From positions 177,580 through 241,579 of the forward strand of contig JAXMFT010000007.1 in the NCBI GenBank assembly GCA_046347635.1: a stretch of DNA of 64,000 nt, written 5' to 3'. Every line of letters begins with the position of its first letter. Positions within the stretch are counted from its first letter, which is position 1. This document shows, piece after piece, positions 41,329-49,859 of the stretch. The stretch is from JAGVSZ01 sp019137045. GTDB lineage: Bacteria > Pseudomonadota > Gammaproteobacteria > Burkholderiales > SG8-39. The position numbers were made by a program, and so were the translations under genes. The notes below the pieces were generated by a model. It was given only the letters and a program-made list of their open reading frames with translations, had not been told where the DNA came from and did no database searches.

Positions 41329-42748
41329 CGGCCGTCTCGCCGCGGATGGTGGCGAAGATGTTCGCCTCGCCGCGGCGGATCTGCAGCGTCATCGTCGTGC
41401 CCTTGTCGAGCGACGCGAGCAGCTCGTTGAACTGCTTCGCCGACCTGAGCTCGGTGGTCGTGCCCCGCGCGGACAGGGCCACGATCACGTCCCCCTGCCG
41501 GATGTCCGCGCGCGGCGCGGTCCGCACCTCGTCGACCACCACTCCGCCCGGCAGGCGCAGGTCGCGCCGCTTCTCCTCGCCGAGGTCGCTCACCACCAGG
41601 CCGAGCCGGTTCGCCGCGGCCTCCGCCTTCGGCGCGCCCGGCTTGACCCCGCGCGCGCTGGCGACGCGGTCGTCGGGGATCTCGCCGACGATGACGGACA
41701 CTTCCCGCGTCTGCCCCTTGCGCCAGAGCTGCATCGCCACTTTCGAACCCGGCCGGGTCCCGCCCACGATGCGCGGAAGATCCGACGACGCGGTGACGGT
41801 CTTGCCGTCGAAGCGCAGGATGATGTCGCCCGTCTCGACGCCCGCCTTCTCCGCCGGACCGCCTTTCTCGACCCCGTTCACCAGCGCTCCGGCCGGCTTG
41901 CCGAGGCCGAACGAGTCGGCGAGCTCCTTCGACACCTCCTGGATCACGACGCCGATGCGCCCGCGCTGCACGCGCCCGGCGCTGCGCAGCTGCCCGGAGA
42001 TCTCCATCGCAACGTCGATGGGAATCGCGAAGGACAGACCCATGAACCCGCCGGTGCGGCTATAGATCTGGGAATTGATCCCGACCACTTCGCCGCGCAG
42101 ATTGAAGAGCGGGCCGCCCGAGTTCCCGGGATTGATCGCCACGTCGGTCTGAATGAACGGAACGAAGTTTTCCTGCGGCAGGGAGCGGCCCTTCGCGCTC
42201 ACGATCCCCGCCGTCACGGAGTTCTCGAAGCCGAACGGCGCGCCGATCGCGACCACCCACTCTCCCACCCGCAGCTTCGACGGGTCGCCGAACTTCACCG
42301 CCTGCAGGCCGGCCGCATCGATCTTGATCAGCGCCACGTCGGTGCGCCGGTCGGCGCCGATGACCTTCGCCTTGAATTCGCGCTTGTCGTTGAACTTCAC
42401 GGTGATCTCGTCGGCCGAGTCCACCACGTGCGCGTTGGTCAGGATGTAGCCGTCCTGGCTCACGACGAAGCCGGAGCCGAGCGAGCTCGACTCGAACTCG
42501 CGCGGCCCCTGCGGCCCGCGCGGGATGAAGCGCCGGAAGAACTCGAACATCGGGTCGTCTTCGTCGAGCTGCGGGATCTGCGGCTGCGCACGCCGCTGGC
42601 GCTGCTGGGTCGTGCTGATGTTCACGACCGCGCCGCCCTGCTGTTCGACGATCTGGGTGAAATCCGGAAGCTCGCGCGTCTGCGCCGCGGCGAGGCCGGC
42701 GAGCGCGATCAGGGTGGCGGCGAGGGCGGCGGACAGGGAGGATCTCAT
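41321..42748 (-). CDS. mucD: Periplasmic serine protease, DegQ/MucD type
   Basis: The 475-residue protein has a signal peptide (MRSSLSAALAATLIALAGLAA). The trypsin-like domain carries TNAHVVDSADEITV (His), DRRTDVALIKID (Asp) and AINPGNSGGPLFNLRGEVVG (Ser). Two PDZ domains follow (starting near GRIGVVIQEVSKELADSFGL and RLGLVVSDLGEEKRRDLRLP). It degrades or refolds damaged envelope proteins. Its position after rpoE-rseA-rseB supports the MucD name and sigma-E control. Confidence 0.95.
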   Translation of the reverse strand: MRSSLSAALAATLIALAGLAAAQTRELPDFTQIVEQQGGAVVNISTTQQRQRRAQPQIPQLDEDDPMFEFFRRFIPRGPQGPREFESSSLGSGFVVSQDGYILTNAHVVDSADEITVKFNDKREFKAKVIGADRRTDVALIKIDAAGLQAVKFGDPSKLRVGEWVVAIGAPFGFENSVTAGIVSAKGRSLPQENFVPFIQTDVAINPGNSGGPLFNLRGEVVGINSQIYSRTGGFMGLSFAIPIDVAMEISGQLRSAGRVQRGRIGVVIQEVSKELADSFGLGKPAGALVNGVEKGGPAEKAGVETGDIILRFDGKTVTASSDLPRIVGGTRPGSKVAMQLWRKGQTREVSVIVGEIPDDRVASARGVKPGAPKAEAAANRLGLVVSDLGEEKRRDLRLPGGVVVDEVRTAPRADIRQGDVIVALSARGTTTELRSAKQFNELLASLDKGTTMTLQIRRGEANIFATIRGETAGG

Positions 42749-42849
42749 GGCTGGACCGGAAAATCGTGGCGTGACGGGAAGATACGGCGCGGCGCGCGCG
42801 CTTTCAAGGAGGATCGGAGGGCCGTGCGCGAATGCGCCCGGTAGGCAGG

Positions 42850-43824
42850 CTAGGGGCGGCGGTACTCCACCCCTTCGGCGATCTGCCGGACGCTTTCCGC
42901 GGGGACCTCCCCCACCGCGGTCACCAGGTGGTCCGAGAGCCGCCGGACGAAGACGTTGAGCGCGCCGTACCGGGCAAGGCCGGCCTGGGGCTGGCCCTCG
43001 CGGGCCCCGAGCGGCTCGATGAAGACCGACACGGCAGCCAGGCCGTCGGACACGACGATCTGGCCGACGTCCGCCGCGGCCCCGACGTTGCGCTTGAGCT
43101 GGGTGACCTTCCGATAGCCCGGCGGCAGCGCGCGCAGCCCCCAGCCGAGGCGCTCCAGGTCGGCCTCGACCACGCCCGACTGCTCGACCCGCCAGTCGCG
43201 GCCCTTGCCCGCAAACCGCGACTTGACCCGATCGCGGTCGATCCGGCCCCCGATCTGGAGGTCGGTGAAGGAGAACTGCTCGATCACCTCGTTCTTCTCG
43301 TTGAAGGTCTTCGCCTTCACCAGCATGCCGGTGGCGACGTCGGCCCAGAGCTTGTGCCCGTAGCGCAGGTTGTCCTTCGGCTCGAGCACGATCGCCTGGC
43401 AGTCGTAGCCCGCGATCCGCTCCGTCTCGGCCTTGCGAATGGTGTAGTGCGCGGCGAAGTCCGCGACGTCGGCACGCATCCCGGGGAAGGGGCGCGTCTC
43501 GATCTGCCGGTCGATCTTGAGGGTCATCGTGCTGGGGATGTAGCACTTGACCTCGTCGTTGAAGCGGATGATCTCGCGCGGGGTGCCGTCGAGGATCTCC
43601 AGCCGCTCGTGCACGCCGGTCCCGTCCACGACCCGGGTCAGCCGGGAGGTCTCCGAGTGCTCGCCCTGCTGGTAGACGAAGGTCCCCGTGTAGCTCAGTT
43701 TCTCGGTCGCCGCGTAGATCCTCTTCAGCCAGGCGGCCGCGTCCGCGGGCTGCGGCGCGGGGGTCTGGCCGAACGCGACGGCCGCACCGGCCGCGAGCAC
43801 CGCCGCGAGCACGAGCGCGCGCAT
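42850..43824 (-). CDS. rseB: Sigma-E regulatory protein RseB/MucB
   Basis: The 324-residue periplasmic protein has a signal peptide (MRALVLAAVLAAGAAVAFG). The MucB/RseB N-terminal fold shows IYAATEKLSYTGTFVYQQGE, RLEILDGTPREIIRFNDEVK and GYDCQAIVLEPKDNLRYGHK, and the C-terminal domain has ALPPGYRKVTQLKRNVG. RseB binds RseA and protects it from cleavage. The gene starts 2 bases after rseA ends. Confidence 0.93.
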   Translation of the reverse strand: MRALVLAAVLAAGAAVAFGQTPAPQPADAAAWLKRIYAATEKLSYTGTFVYQQGEHSETSRLTRVVDGTGVHERLEILDGTPREIIRFNDEVKCYIPSTMTLKIDRQIETRPFPGMRADVADFAAHYTIRKAETERIAGYDCQAIVLEPKDNLRYGHKLWADVATGMLVKAKTFNEKNEVIEQFSFTDLQIGGRIDRDRVKSRFAGKGRDWRVEQSGVVEADLERLGWGLRALPPGYRKVTQLKRNVGAAADVGQIVVSDGLAAVSVFIEPLGAREGQPQAGLARYGALNVFVRRLSDHLVTAVGEVPAESVRQIAEGVEYRRP

Positions 43825-43826
43825 CG

Positions 43827-44327
43827 TCAGCGCGCCTCGCGGGATTCGGAGACGGTGCGCACGTAGGGGGCGATCCCGCCCATGGCCGACGACGGCGAGA
43901 AGCGCTGGTGCGCGAGCACGTAGTCGTTCACGCCCTGGGCGGGCGGGACGGCGGCCGCCGGCAGGACCACGGTGGCAACCGGGAGCGCGGCCGGGGCCCG
44001 GGCGACCGGCGCGGGCGGATCGAAGAGCGGCAGCGCCATCCAGCCCACGAGGGCGACCGCGGCCGCGCTGGCGGCCGCCGAGAGCGCGTACCACGTTCGG
44101 CGCGCCGCCGGGCGCCGCGGCGCGAGGACGGTCGGTTCCCCGGCGAGGCGCTGCGCGAACGCCGGCGGCAGGGCGTACCCGGCCTGGCCCCGCAGGCTGT
44201 CGCCGATGAGGTGGTAAAGACGCCACGCGTCGCGCAGCTCCTCGTCCTCGGCGAGCCGGGCGAGGCAGCCGTCCGCCTCCGGCGCGCCGAGTTCCTCGTC
44301 CATCAGGGCCGACAACCGTTCCTTCAT
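43827..44327 (-). CDS. rseA: Anti-sigma-E factor RseA
   Basis: The 166-residue protein starts MKERLSALMDEELGAPEADG, the sigma-binding RseA N-terminus. DAWRLYHLIGDSLRG follows, then one span (YALSAAASAAAVALVGWMAL, about 80-99) and a periplasmic tail with NDYVLAHQRFSPS near the end. It holds sigma-E at the membrane until proteolysis. It starts 4 bases after rpoE. Confidence 0.9.
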   Translation of the reverse strand: MKERLSALMDEELGAPEADGCLARLAEDEELRDAWRLYHLIGDSLRGQAGYALPPAFAQRLAGEPTVLAPRRPAARRTWYALSAAASAAAVALVGWMALPLFDPPAPVARAPAALPVATVVLPAAAVPPAQGVNDYVLAHQRFSPSSAMGGIAPYVRTVSESREAR

Positions 44328-44331
44328 CGCG

Positions 44332-44931
44332 TCACCATCGCTTGTCCTTGCGCGTCTCGAGCAGCGGGCGCAGGCGCGCGGCAATCGCCTCGCGCGCCCG
44401 GAAGATCCTCGACCGGACCGTCCCGATCGGGCAGTTCATGATGCTCGCAATCTCCTCGTAGCTGAGGCCCTCGATCTCGCGCAGGGTGATCGCCGTGCGC
44501 AGATCCTCGGGCAGGTCCGCCATCGCCGCTTCGACCGTCGCTCCGATCTCCTTGGACATCAGCACGCTCTCGGGCGTGTTGATGTCGCGCAACTGCTCGC
44601 CGTTCTCGAACCCCTCGGCCTCGTCCGAGTCGAACTCGGTCACCGTGGGCGCCCGCCGCCCCATGGCGACGAGGTAGTTCTTCGCCGTGTTGATCCCGAT
44701 CCGGTACAGCCACGTGTAAAACGCGCTGTCGCCGCGGAAGCTCGGCAGGGCGCGGTAGGCCTTGATGAAGGCCTCCTGCGCCACGTCCTCGACCTCGGCC
44801 GGATCGCGGATGAACCGCGACAGCAGCCGCCCGAGCTTGCGCTGGTACTTCGCGACGAGCAGGTCGAAAGCCTGCTTCTCGCCCCGCTGCGCCCGCTCGA
44901 CGAGCCGCTGGTCAATCTCGCGGCCCGCCAC
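44332..44931 (-). CDS. rpoE: RNA polymerase sigma-E factor
   Basis: The 199-residue ECF sigma factor has region 2 (LVAKYQRKLGRLLSRFIRDP, DVAQEAFIKAYRALPSFRGD) and region 4 (LREIEGLSYEEIASIMNCPI, then GTVRSRIFRAREAI). It controls the envelope stress response. It starts with GTG after a GAGGCGG site. A sigma-E-like promoter lies about 110 bases upstream (45039-45066), so it probably activates its own operon with rseA, rseB and mucD. Confidence 0.96.
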   Translation of the reverse strand: MAGREIDQRLVERAQRGEKQAFDLLVAKYQRKLGRLLSRFIRDPAEVEDVAQEAFIKAYRALPSFRGDSAFYTWLYRIGINTAKNYLVAMGRRAPTVTEFDSDEAEGFENGEQLRDINTPESVLMSKEIGATVEAAMADLPEDLRTAITLREIEGLSYEEIASIMNCPIGTVRSRIFRAREAIAARLRPLLETRKDKRW

Positions 44932-45038
44932 CGCCGCCTCCCGCGGGTCCCCCTGAATCCTTGTTTTTCAAGCGCTTATCGGCCCGCGGCCGGCCCTCGA
45001 TGGTGAGCCCGCCGGGTCGCTAAACCGCGACCTCGCAC

Positions 45039-45066
45039 TAGAGACACGCCGCCCGAACGATAGTTC
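45039..45066 (-). promoter_or_regulatory. Candidate sigma-E autoregulatory promoter of rpoE
   Basis: On the minus strand GAACTA (45066-45061) is followed after exactly 16 bases by TCTCTA (45044-45039). The sigma-E consensus is GGAACTT, about 16 bases, then TCTGA. The leader to the rpoE GTG would be about 100 bases. No other sigma-E-like pair is visible in the 250-base gap. Confidence 0.5.
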
Positions 45067-45181
45067 AGCGCCGCGCATCGCCGGCGATCCCGCACCGCGG
45101 CTCGACTTCGAAACCGCCCGCCATCGCAGCAGGACTCCGGCAGCCGCCGAAAGCCGCCCGGATCAAGCGCGTCGGGCAGGA

Positions 45182-45532
45182 TCAACGCTCGCCGATCGCG
45201 CCCTGCGTCGTCGCGCGATCGAGTGCAAGCCAGCTCGCGGGAACCGCGACGTACCGCAGCGCCGCCGGCCGCCATGCCGGCCCCGGCCCCGGCCCCGCCA
45301 CGGCGAGACCGCCGTCCGGACGCAGTTCCAGCGCCGCCACCGCGGCCGGCGTGCGGTGTGTCGCCCAGCGCCAGTAGTGCACGAGCGAGAGCAGCAGCCC
45401 GACCGTCGCGACCGCCGCGGCCGCGGGGGGCAGGCCCGTGCCCGCGGCCGCGAGCGCGAGCAGGTGCGCGAGGACGACGGCGCAAGCGAGCGTCCGGGAG
45501 GGCCGCAGTTGCACCTGCAGCGAATCGTTCAA
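45182..45532 (-). CDS. YgfX-like membrane protein
   Basis: This is a 116-residue protein. Two hydrophobic stretches (LACAVVLAHLLALAAAGTGL, then AAAAVATVGLLLSLVHYW) are followed by a basic/beta tail (ALELRPDGGLAVAG, YVAVPASWLALDR). The layout resembles YgfX/CptA, small inner-membrane proteins. The likely start is a TTG at 45532 that overlaps the fabF stop (TTGA); a GTG a few codons downstream is possible. It lies between rpoE and fabF as in other betaproteobacteria. Confidence 0.55.
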   Translation of the reverse strand: MNDSLQVQLRPSRTLACAVVLAHLLALAAAGTGLPPAAAAVATVGLLLSLVHYWRWATHRTPAAVAALELRPDGGLAVAGPGPGPAWRPAALRYVAVPASWLALDRATTQGAIGER

Positions 45533-46767
45533 GCGCGCGTGAAGATCAGCGTGCCGTTCGTGCCGCCGAAGCCGAACGAGTTGGACAGCGCGGCGCGGAT
45601 GGGCATCTCGCGCGCGGCGAGCGGGACGTAGTCGAGATCGCAGGCCGGGTCGACGTTGCGCAGGTTCGCGGTCGGCGGGGCGACCTGCCGATGGAGCGCG
45701 AGCACCGAGAAGATCGCCTCCACGCCGCCGGCGGCGCCGAGCAGGTGCCCGGTCATCGACTTGGTGGAGCTGATCGCGAGCCGGCGCGCGTGCTCCCCGA
45801 AGCAGCGCTTGACTGCGATCGTCTCGGCGATGTCGCCCAGGGGCGTCGAGGTGCCGTGCGCGTTCACGTAATCGATGTCGGCCGGATTCATGCGCGCGTT
45901 GCGGAGCGCGTTCGCCATGCAGCGCGCAGCGCCCTCGCCGTCCTCGCACGGCGCCGTCATGTGGTGGGCGTCGGCGCTCATTCCGTATCCGGCCAGCTCG
46001 GCGTAGATCCGCGCGCCGCGGCGCTGCGCGTGCTCGAGCGCCTCGAGCACCAGTACACCGGCGCCCTCGCCGAGCACGAACCCGTCGCGGTCCCGGTCCC
46101 AGGGGCGGCTGGCGCTTTCCGGGTCGTCGTTGCGGGTCGAGAGCGCGCGCATCGACGCGAAGCCGCCCACGCCGAGCGGGCTGACGGTCGCCTCCGAACC
46201 GCCCGCGATCACGATGTCCGCGTCGCCGTACTCGATGAGCCGTCCGCCCTCCCCGATGCAGTGATTGGCGGTCGTGCACGCCGTCACCAGTGCGAGGTTG
46301 GGGCCCTTGAACCCGAACATGATCGACAGGTTGCCCGCGATCATGTTGATGATGCTGCCGGGGACGAAGAACGGCGAGATCTTCCGCGGGCCGCCGCGCG
46401 CGAGATCGGCGTGGGTGTCCTCGATCAGAGGCAGGCCGCCGATCCCCGAGCCGATCACGCAGCCGATGCGCTCGCGGTCGAGTCCTTCCGCGTCCACGCC
46501 CGCGTCGCGGATGGCCTGGATCGAGGCCGCCATCCCGTAGTGGATGAACGCGTCCATCCGCCGCGCTTCCTTGGGCGGCAGGTACGCCGCGACGTCGAAT
46601 CCCTTCACCTCCCCGGCGATCTGGCTGCCGAAGCCGGTGGGGTCGAAGCGCGTGATGCGGGCGATGCCGGACCTGGCGGCGGTGACGCTGCTCCAGGCCT
46701 CGTCGACCGTGTTACCGACCGGACAGACGATGCCGAGGCCGGTGACGACGACGCGGCGGCGCGACAA
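45529..46767 (-). CDS. fabF: Beta-ketoacyl-ACP synthase II
   Basis: The 412-residue thiolase-fold enzyme starts RRRVVVTGLGIVCPVGNTVD. The nucleophile Cys lies in LALVTACTTANHCIGEG. NAHGTSTPLGD and STKSMTGHLLGAAGGVEA carry the two His, and NSFGFGGTNGTLIF is near the end. It elongates acyl-ACP with malonyl-ACP. It is 20 bases downstream of acpP. Confidence 0.97.
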   Translation of the reverse strand: MSRRRVVVTGLGIVCPVGNTVDEAWSSVTAARSGIARITRFDPTGFGSQIAGEVKGFDVAAYLPPKEARRMDAFIHYGMAASIQAIRDAGVDAEGLDRERIGCVIGSGIGGLPLIEDTHADLARGGPRKISPFFVPGSIINMIAGNLSIMFGFKGPNLALVTACTTANHCIGEGGRLIEYGDADIVIAGGSEATVSPLGVGGFASMRALSTRNDDPESASRPWDRDRDGFVLGEGAGVLVLEALEHAQRRGARIYAELAGYGMSADAHHMTAPCEDGEGAARCMANALRNARMNPADIDYVNAHGTSTPLGDIAETIAVKRCFGEHARRLAISSTKSMTGHLLGAAGGVEAIFSVLALHRQVAPPTANLRNVDPACDLDYVPLAAREMPIRAALSNSFGFGGTNGTLIFTRA

Positions 46768-46787
46768 GCAGCCTCCCGGGTGCCGCC

Positions 46788-47033
46788 TCAGGCCTTCTTG
46801 CCGCTGTGGGCCTTGATGTAGTCGACCGCCTGCTGGACGGTGGCGATCTTCTCGGCGTCCTCGTCCGGGATCTCGGTCTCGAACTCCTCCTCGAGGGCCA
46901 TCACCAGTTCGACCGTGTCGAGCGAATCGGCCCCGAGGTCGTCGACGAACGAGGACTCGTTCTTGATCTCGGCCTCGTTGACGCCGAGCTGCTCGGCGAC
47001 GATCTTCTTGACGCGTTGTTCGACGTTCTCCAT
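46788..47033 (-). CDS. acpP: Acyl carrier protein
   Basis: The 81-residue acidic protein starts MENVEQRVKKIVAEQLGVNE and has DDLGADSLDTVELVMALEEE. The Ser of DSLD is the phosphopantetheine site. It carries acyl chains in fatty-acid synthesis. It lies between fabG (167-base gap) and fabF. The KAHSGKKA tail is slightly longer than in E. coli. Confidence 0.98.
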   Translation of the reverse strand: MENVEQRVKKIVAEQLGVNEAEIKNESSFVDDLGADSLDTVELVMALEEEFETEIPDEDAEKIATVQQAVDYIKAHSGKKA

Positions 47034-47200
47034 TGCGGGCTTCCCTTCCCTTCGCGGATGTGTTCTGGGGATTCGATTGCGCGCCTGCGCCGCGCCTCCT
47101 CGCGCGTCCCTCTACGGGGCCTCCCTGGACCTGGCCGACCCGAGCGGCCGAAATCTTACCAGAACGCCATGCGACCTCGCCCCGGCGGGCCGAATCCCGT

Positions 47201-47950
47201 TCAATTCATGTACATGCCGCCGTTGACGTGCAGCGTCGTACCGGTCACGTACGCAGCCGCGGGCGAGGCGAGGAACAGCACCGCGGACGCGACGTCCTCC
47301 ACTGTCCCCAGACGGCCGAGCGGGATCTGCCCGAGCAGGGCCGTGCGCTGCGCTTCGGGCAACGCACGGGTCATGTCGGTGTCGATGAACCCCGGCGCGA
47401 CGCAGTTCACCGTGATGCCCCGGCTGCCGATCTCGCGCGCGAGCGCGCGGGTGAGCCCGGCCACGCCCGCCTTGGCCGCCGCGTAGTTCGCCTGGCCCGG
47501 GTTGCCGCTCGCGCCGACCACCGAGGTGATGCTGATGATGCGCCCGGCGCGCGCCTTCATCATGCCGCGCAGAACCGCCCGCGACAGGCGAAACACCGAC
47601 TTGAGATCGGTGTCGAGCACCGCGTCCCACTCCGCATCCTTCATGCGCAGGAGGAGATTGTCGCGGGTGATGCCGGCGTTGTTGACCAGGATCGACACGG
47701 CGCCGAGCTCCTGCTCGATGGCCGCAATCAGCGCGTCGATGCCGGCCGGGTCGCCGACATCCAGCGCCGCGCCGCGACCACCGATGCCGGCAGCTGCGAG
47801 TGCCGCGCTGATGCCCTGCGCGCCGCCCTGCGTCGTGGCCGTGCCCACGACGGCGGCGCCCGCGCGCCCGAGAGCGAGCGCGATCGCCTGCCCGATCCCG
47901 CGCGAGGCTCCGGTCACCAGCGCCACCTGTCCCCGGAGGTCCGTGCTCAT
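47201..47950 (-). CDS. fabG: 3-oxoacyl-ACP reductase
   Basis: The 249-residue SDR has ALVTGASRGIGQAIALALG, SILVNNAGITRDNLLLRMKD, ISITSVVGASGNPGQANYAA with YAAAK, and APGFIDTDMTRALPEAQRTA. It reduces 3-oxoacyl-ACP with NADPH. The ATG overlaps the fabD stop (ATGA). Confidence 0.97.
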   Translation of the reverse strand: MSTDLRGQVALVTGASRGIGQAIALALGRAGAAVVGTATTQGGAQGISAALAAAGIGGRGAALDVGDPAGIDALIAAIEQELGAVSILVNNAGITRDNLLLRMKDAEWDAVLDTDLKSVFRLSRAVLRGMMKARAGRIISITSVVGASGNPGQANYAAAKAGVAGLTRALAREIGSRGITVNCVAPGFIDTDMTRALPEAQRTALLGQIPLGRLGTVEDVASAVLFLASPAAAYVTGTTLHVNGGMYMN

Positions 47951-48882
47951 CCCGCGCGTACCATCGCAATCGTCTGCTCGATCGCCTCGCGGTCGAGCAG
48001 CGCCACGCCTTCGACTCTGTCGACGATCCGCTTCGCCAGGGGCGCGAGCACCTTCCCCGGACCGCACTCCGCGATCAGCGTGATCCCGCGTCCGGCCATG
48101 GCGCGCACGCACTCGACCCAGCGCACCGGGTGATCGGCCTGGCGCACCAGGGCGTCCTTGATGCGCTCGGGATCGTCGTAGCTCTGCACGTCGACGTTGT
48201 GCACCACGGGGATGCGCGGCGGCCGCACCGGCACGGCGCGCAGGTGCTCGCGCAGGCGCGCGGCGGCGGGCGCGAGGAGCGACGAATGAAACGGCGCGCT
48301 CACCGGAAGCGGCACGGCGCGCCGCGCGCCGCGCGCCCGCGCCGCATCCACCGCCCGGCCCACCGCCTCGGCATGGCCCGCGATCACCACCTGCCCCGGG
48401 GCATTGAAGTTGACCGCCTCCACGATCTCGCCCTGTGCGGCCGCTGCGCACGCCGCGCGGATCGCGTCGTCGTCGAGCCCGAGCACCGCTGCCATCGCTC
48501 CCTCGCCTTCGGGTACCGCCTCCTGCATCGCCTGCGCCCGCAGCCGCACGAGCGGCAATGCGTCCTCGAACGCGAGCGCGCCCGCGGCCACGAGCGCGGT
48601 GTACTCCCCGAGGCTGTGTCCGGCGAGCACCGCGGGCTCGGGGCCGCCGAGCGCACGCCAGAGACGGTAGGCGGCATACCCGGCGGTGAGCATGACCGGC
48701 TGCGTGTTGACCGTCTTGTTCAGTTCGTCGGCCGGCCCTTCCGCGATCAGGCGGGCCAGGTCCTGCTTGAGCACCGCGGAGGCGGTCGCCAGCACCTCGC
48801 GCACCTCGGGGGCGTCGCCGTAGCCCTCCAGCATGCCCTTGGCCTGCGATCCCTGCCCGGGGAAGACCATTCCGAACTTCAT
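47947..48882 (-). CDS. fabD: Malonyl-CoA:ACP transacylase
   Basis: The 311-residue protein starts MKFGMVFPGQGSQAKGMLEG. The nucleophile Ser lies in VLAGHSLGEYTALVAAGAL, the malonyl-binding Arg in VRLRAQAMQEAVPEG, and the His in VSAPFHSSLL. It loads malonyl groups onto AcpP. It is 17 bases after fabH. Confidence 0.97.
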   Translation of the reverse strand: MKFGMVFPGQGSQAKGMLEGYGDAPEVREVLATASAVLKQDLARLIAEGPADELNKTVNTQPVMLTAGYAAYRLWRALGGPEPAVLAGHSLGEYTALVAAGALAFEDALPLVRLRAQAMQEAVPEGEGAMAAVLGLDDDAIRAACAAAAQGEIVEAVNFNAPGQVVIAGHAEAVGRAVDAARARGARRAVPLPVSAPFHSSLLAPAAARLREHLRAVPVRPPRIPVVHNVDVQSYDDPERIKDALVRQADHPVRWVECVRAMAGRGITLIAECGPGKVLAPLAKRIVDRVEGVALLDREAIEQTIAMVRAG

Positions 48883-48899
48883 CGCTTGTCCGCCGCCTC

Positions 48900-49859
48900 C
48901 TAGAATTCGACCAGCGTCGCGCCCCAGGTGAACCCGCCGCCGACGCCCTGGAGCAGCACGCGGTGGCCGGACCTGATCCGGCCGTCGCGCACCGCGACGT
49001 CCAGCGCGAGCGGCACCGAGGCCGCGGACGTGTTCGCGTGCCGGTCGACGGTCACGACGAGTCGCTCGTGCGGAAGCCCGAGCCGCTTGGCCGTCGCGTC
49101 CAGGATGCGCACGTTCGCCTGATGCGGGATGAGCCAGTCGACGTCGGCGAGCTGGAGGCCGCACTTCGCGACCACCTCGCGCGCCACCTCGTCGAGCACG
49201 CGCACGGCGAACTTGAACACCGCCTGCCCGTCCATGCGGACGAACGCGCTGCCGGTGATCGCGCCGCCGCACACGTTGCCCGGAACGGCGAGGATCCGCG
49301 CCTGGCGCCCGTCGGCGTGCAGGACGCTTCCCCGCACCCCCGGCCGCTCGTCGGCGCGCAGCACCACCGCCCCGGCGCCGTCGCCGAACAGCACGCAGGT
49401 CGCGCGATCGCGCCAGTCGAGGATGCGCGAGAAGACCTCGGTCCCGACCACCAGCGCGCAGCGCGCCTCGCCCGCGCGCACGAGCCCGTCGGCCACGGCG
49501 AGGCCGTAGACGAAGCCGCTGCAGACGGCCTGCACGTCGAACGCGGGGCAGCCTGCGACGCCGAGCTTCGCCTGCAGGAGGCAAGCCGTGCTCGGAAAGA
49601 CGTAGTCGGGGGTCGAGGTGGCGACGACGATCAGGTCGATCGCGGTCGGATCGATCCCGGCCGCACGCAGCGCCGCGCGGCTCGCTTCCAGCGCCAGGTC
49701 GCTCGCGGTCTGCGTGGTCTCGGCGATGTGGCGCTGCCGGATTCCGGTGCGCGTGACGATCCATTCGTCCGAGGTGTCGACCCGCTGCGCGAGCTCCGCG
49801 TTCGTGACCACCCGCGGCGGCAGGTAGCTGCCGGTGCCGACGATGCGCGCGTACTTCAC
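48900..49859 (-). CDS. fabH: Beta-ketoacyl-ACP synthase III
   Basis: The 319-residue protein starts KYARIVGTGSYLPPRVVTNA and has FDVQAVCSGFVYGLAVADGL (Cys), DWLIPHQANVRILDATAKRL (His) and HANTSAASVPLALDVAVRDG (Asn). It starts fatty-acid chains from acetyl-CoA and malonyl-ACP. The start is a GTG at 49859 that overlaps the plsX stop. Confidence 0.97.
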   Translation of the reverse strand: MKYARIVGTGSYLPPRVVTNAELAQRVDTSDEWIVTRTGIRQRHIAETTQTASDLALEASRAALRAAGIDPTAIDLIVVATSTPDYVFPSTACLLQAKLGVAGCPAFDVQAVCSGFVYGLAVADGLVRAGEARCALVVGTEVFSRILDWRDRATCVLFGDGAGAVVLRADERPGVRGSVLHADGRQARILAVPGNVCGGAITGSAFVRMDGQAVFKFAVRVLDEVAREVVAKCGLQLADVDWLIPHQANVRILDATAKRLGLPHERLVVTVDRHANTSAASVPLALDVAVRDGRIRSGHRVLLQGVGGGFTWGATLVEF

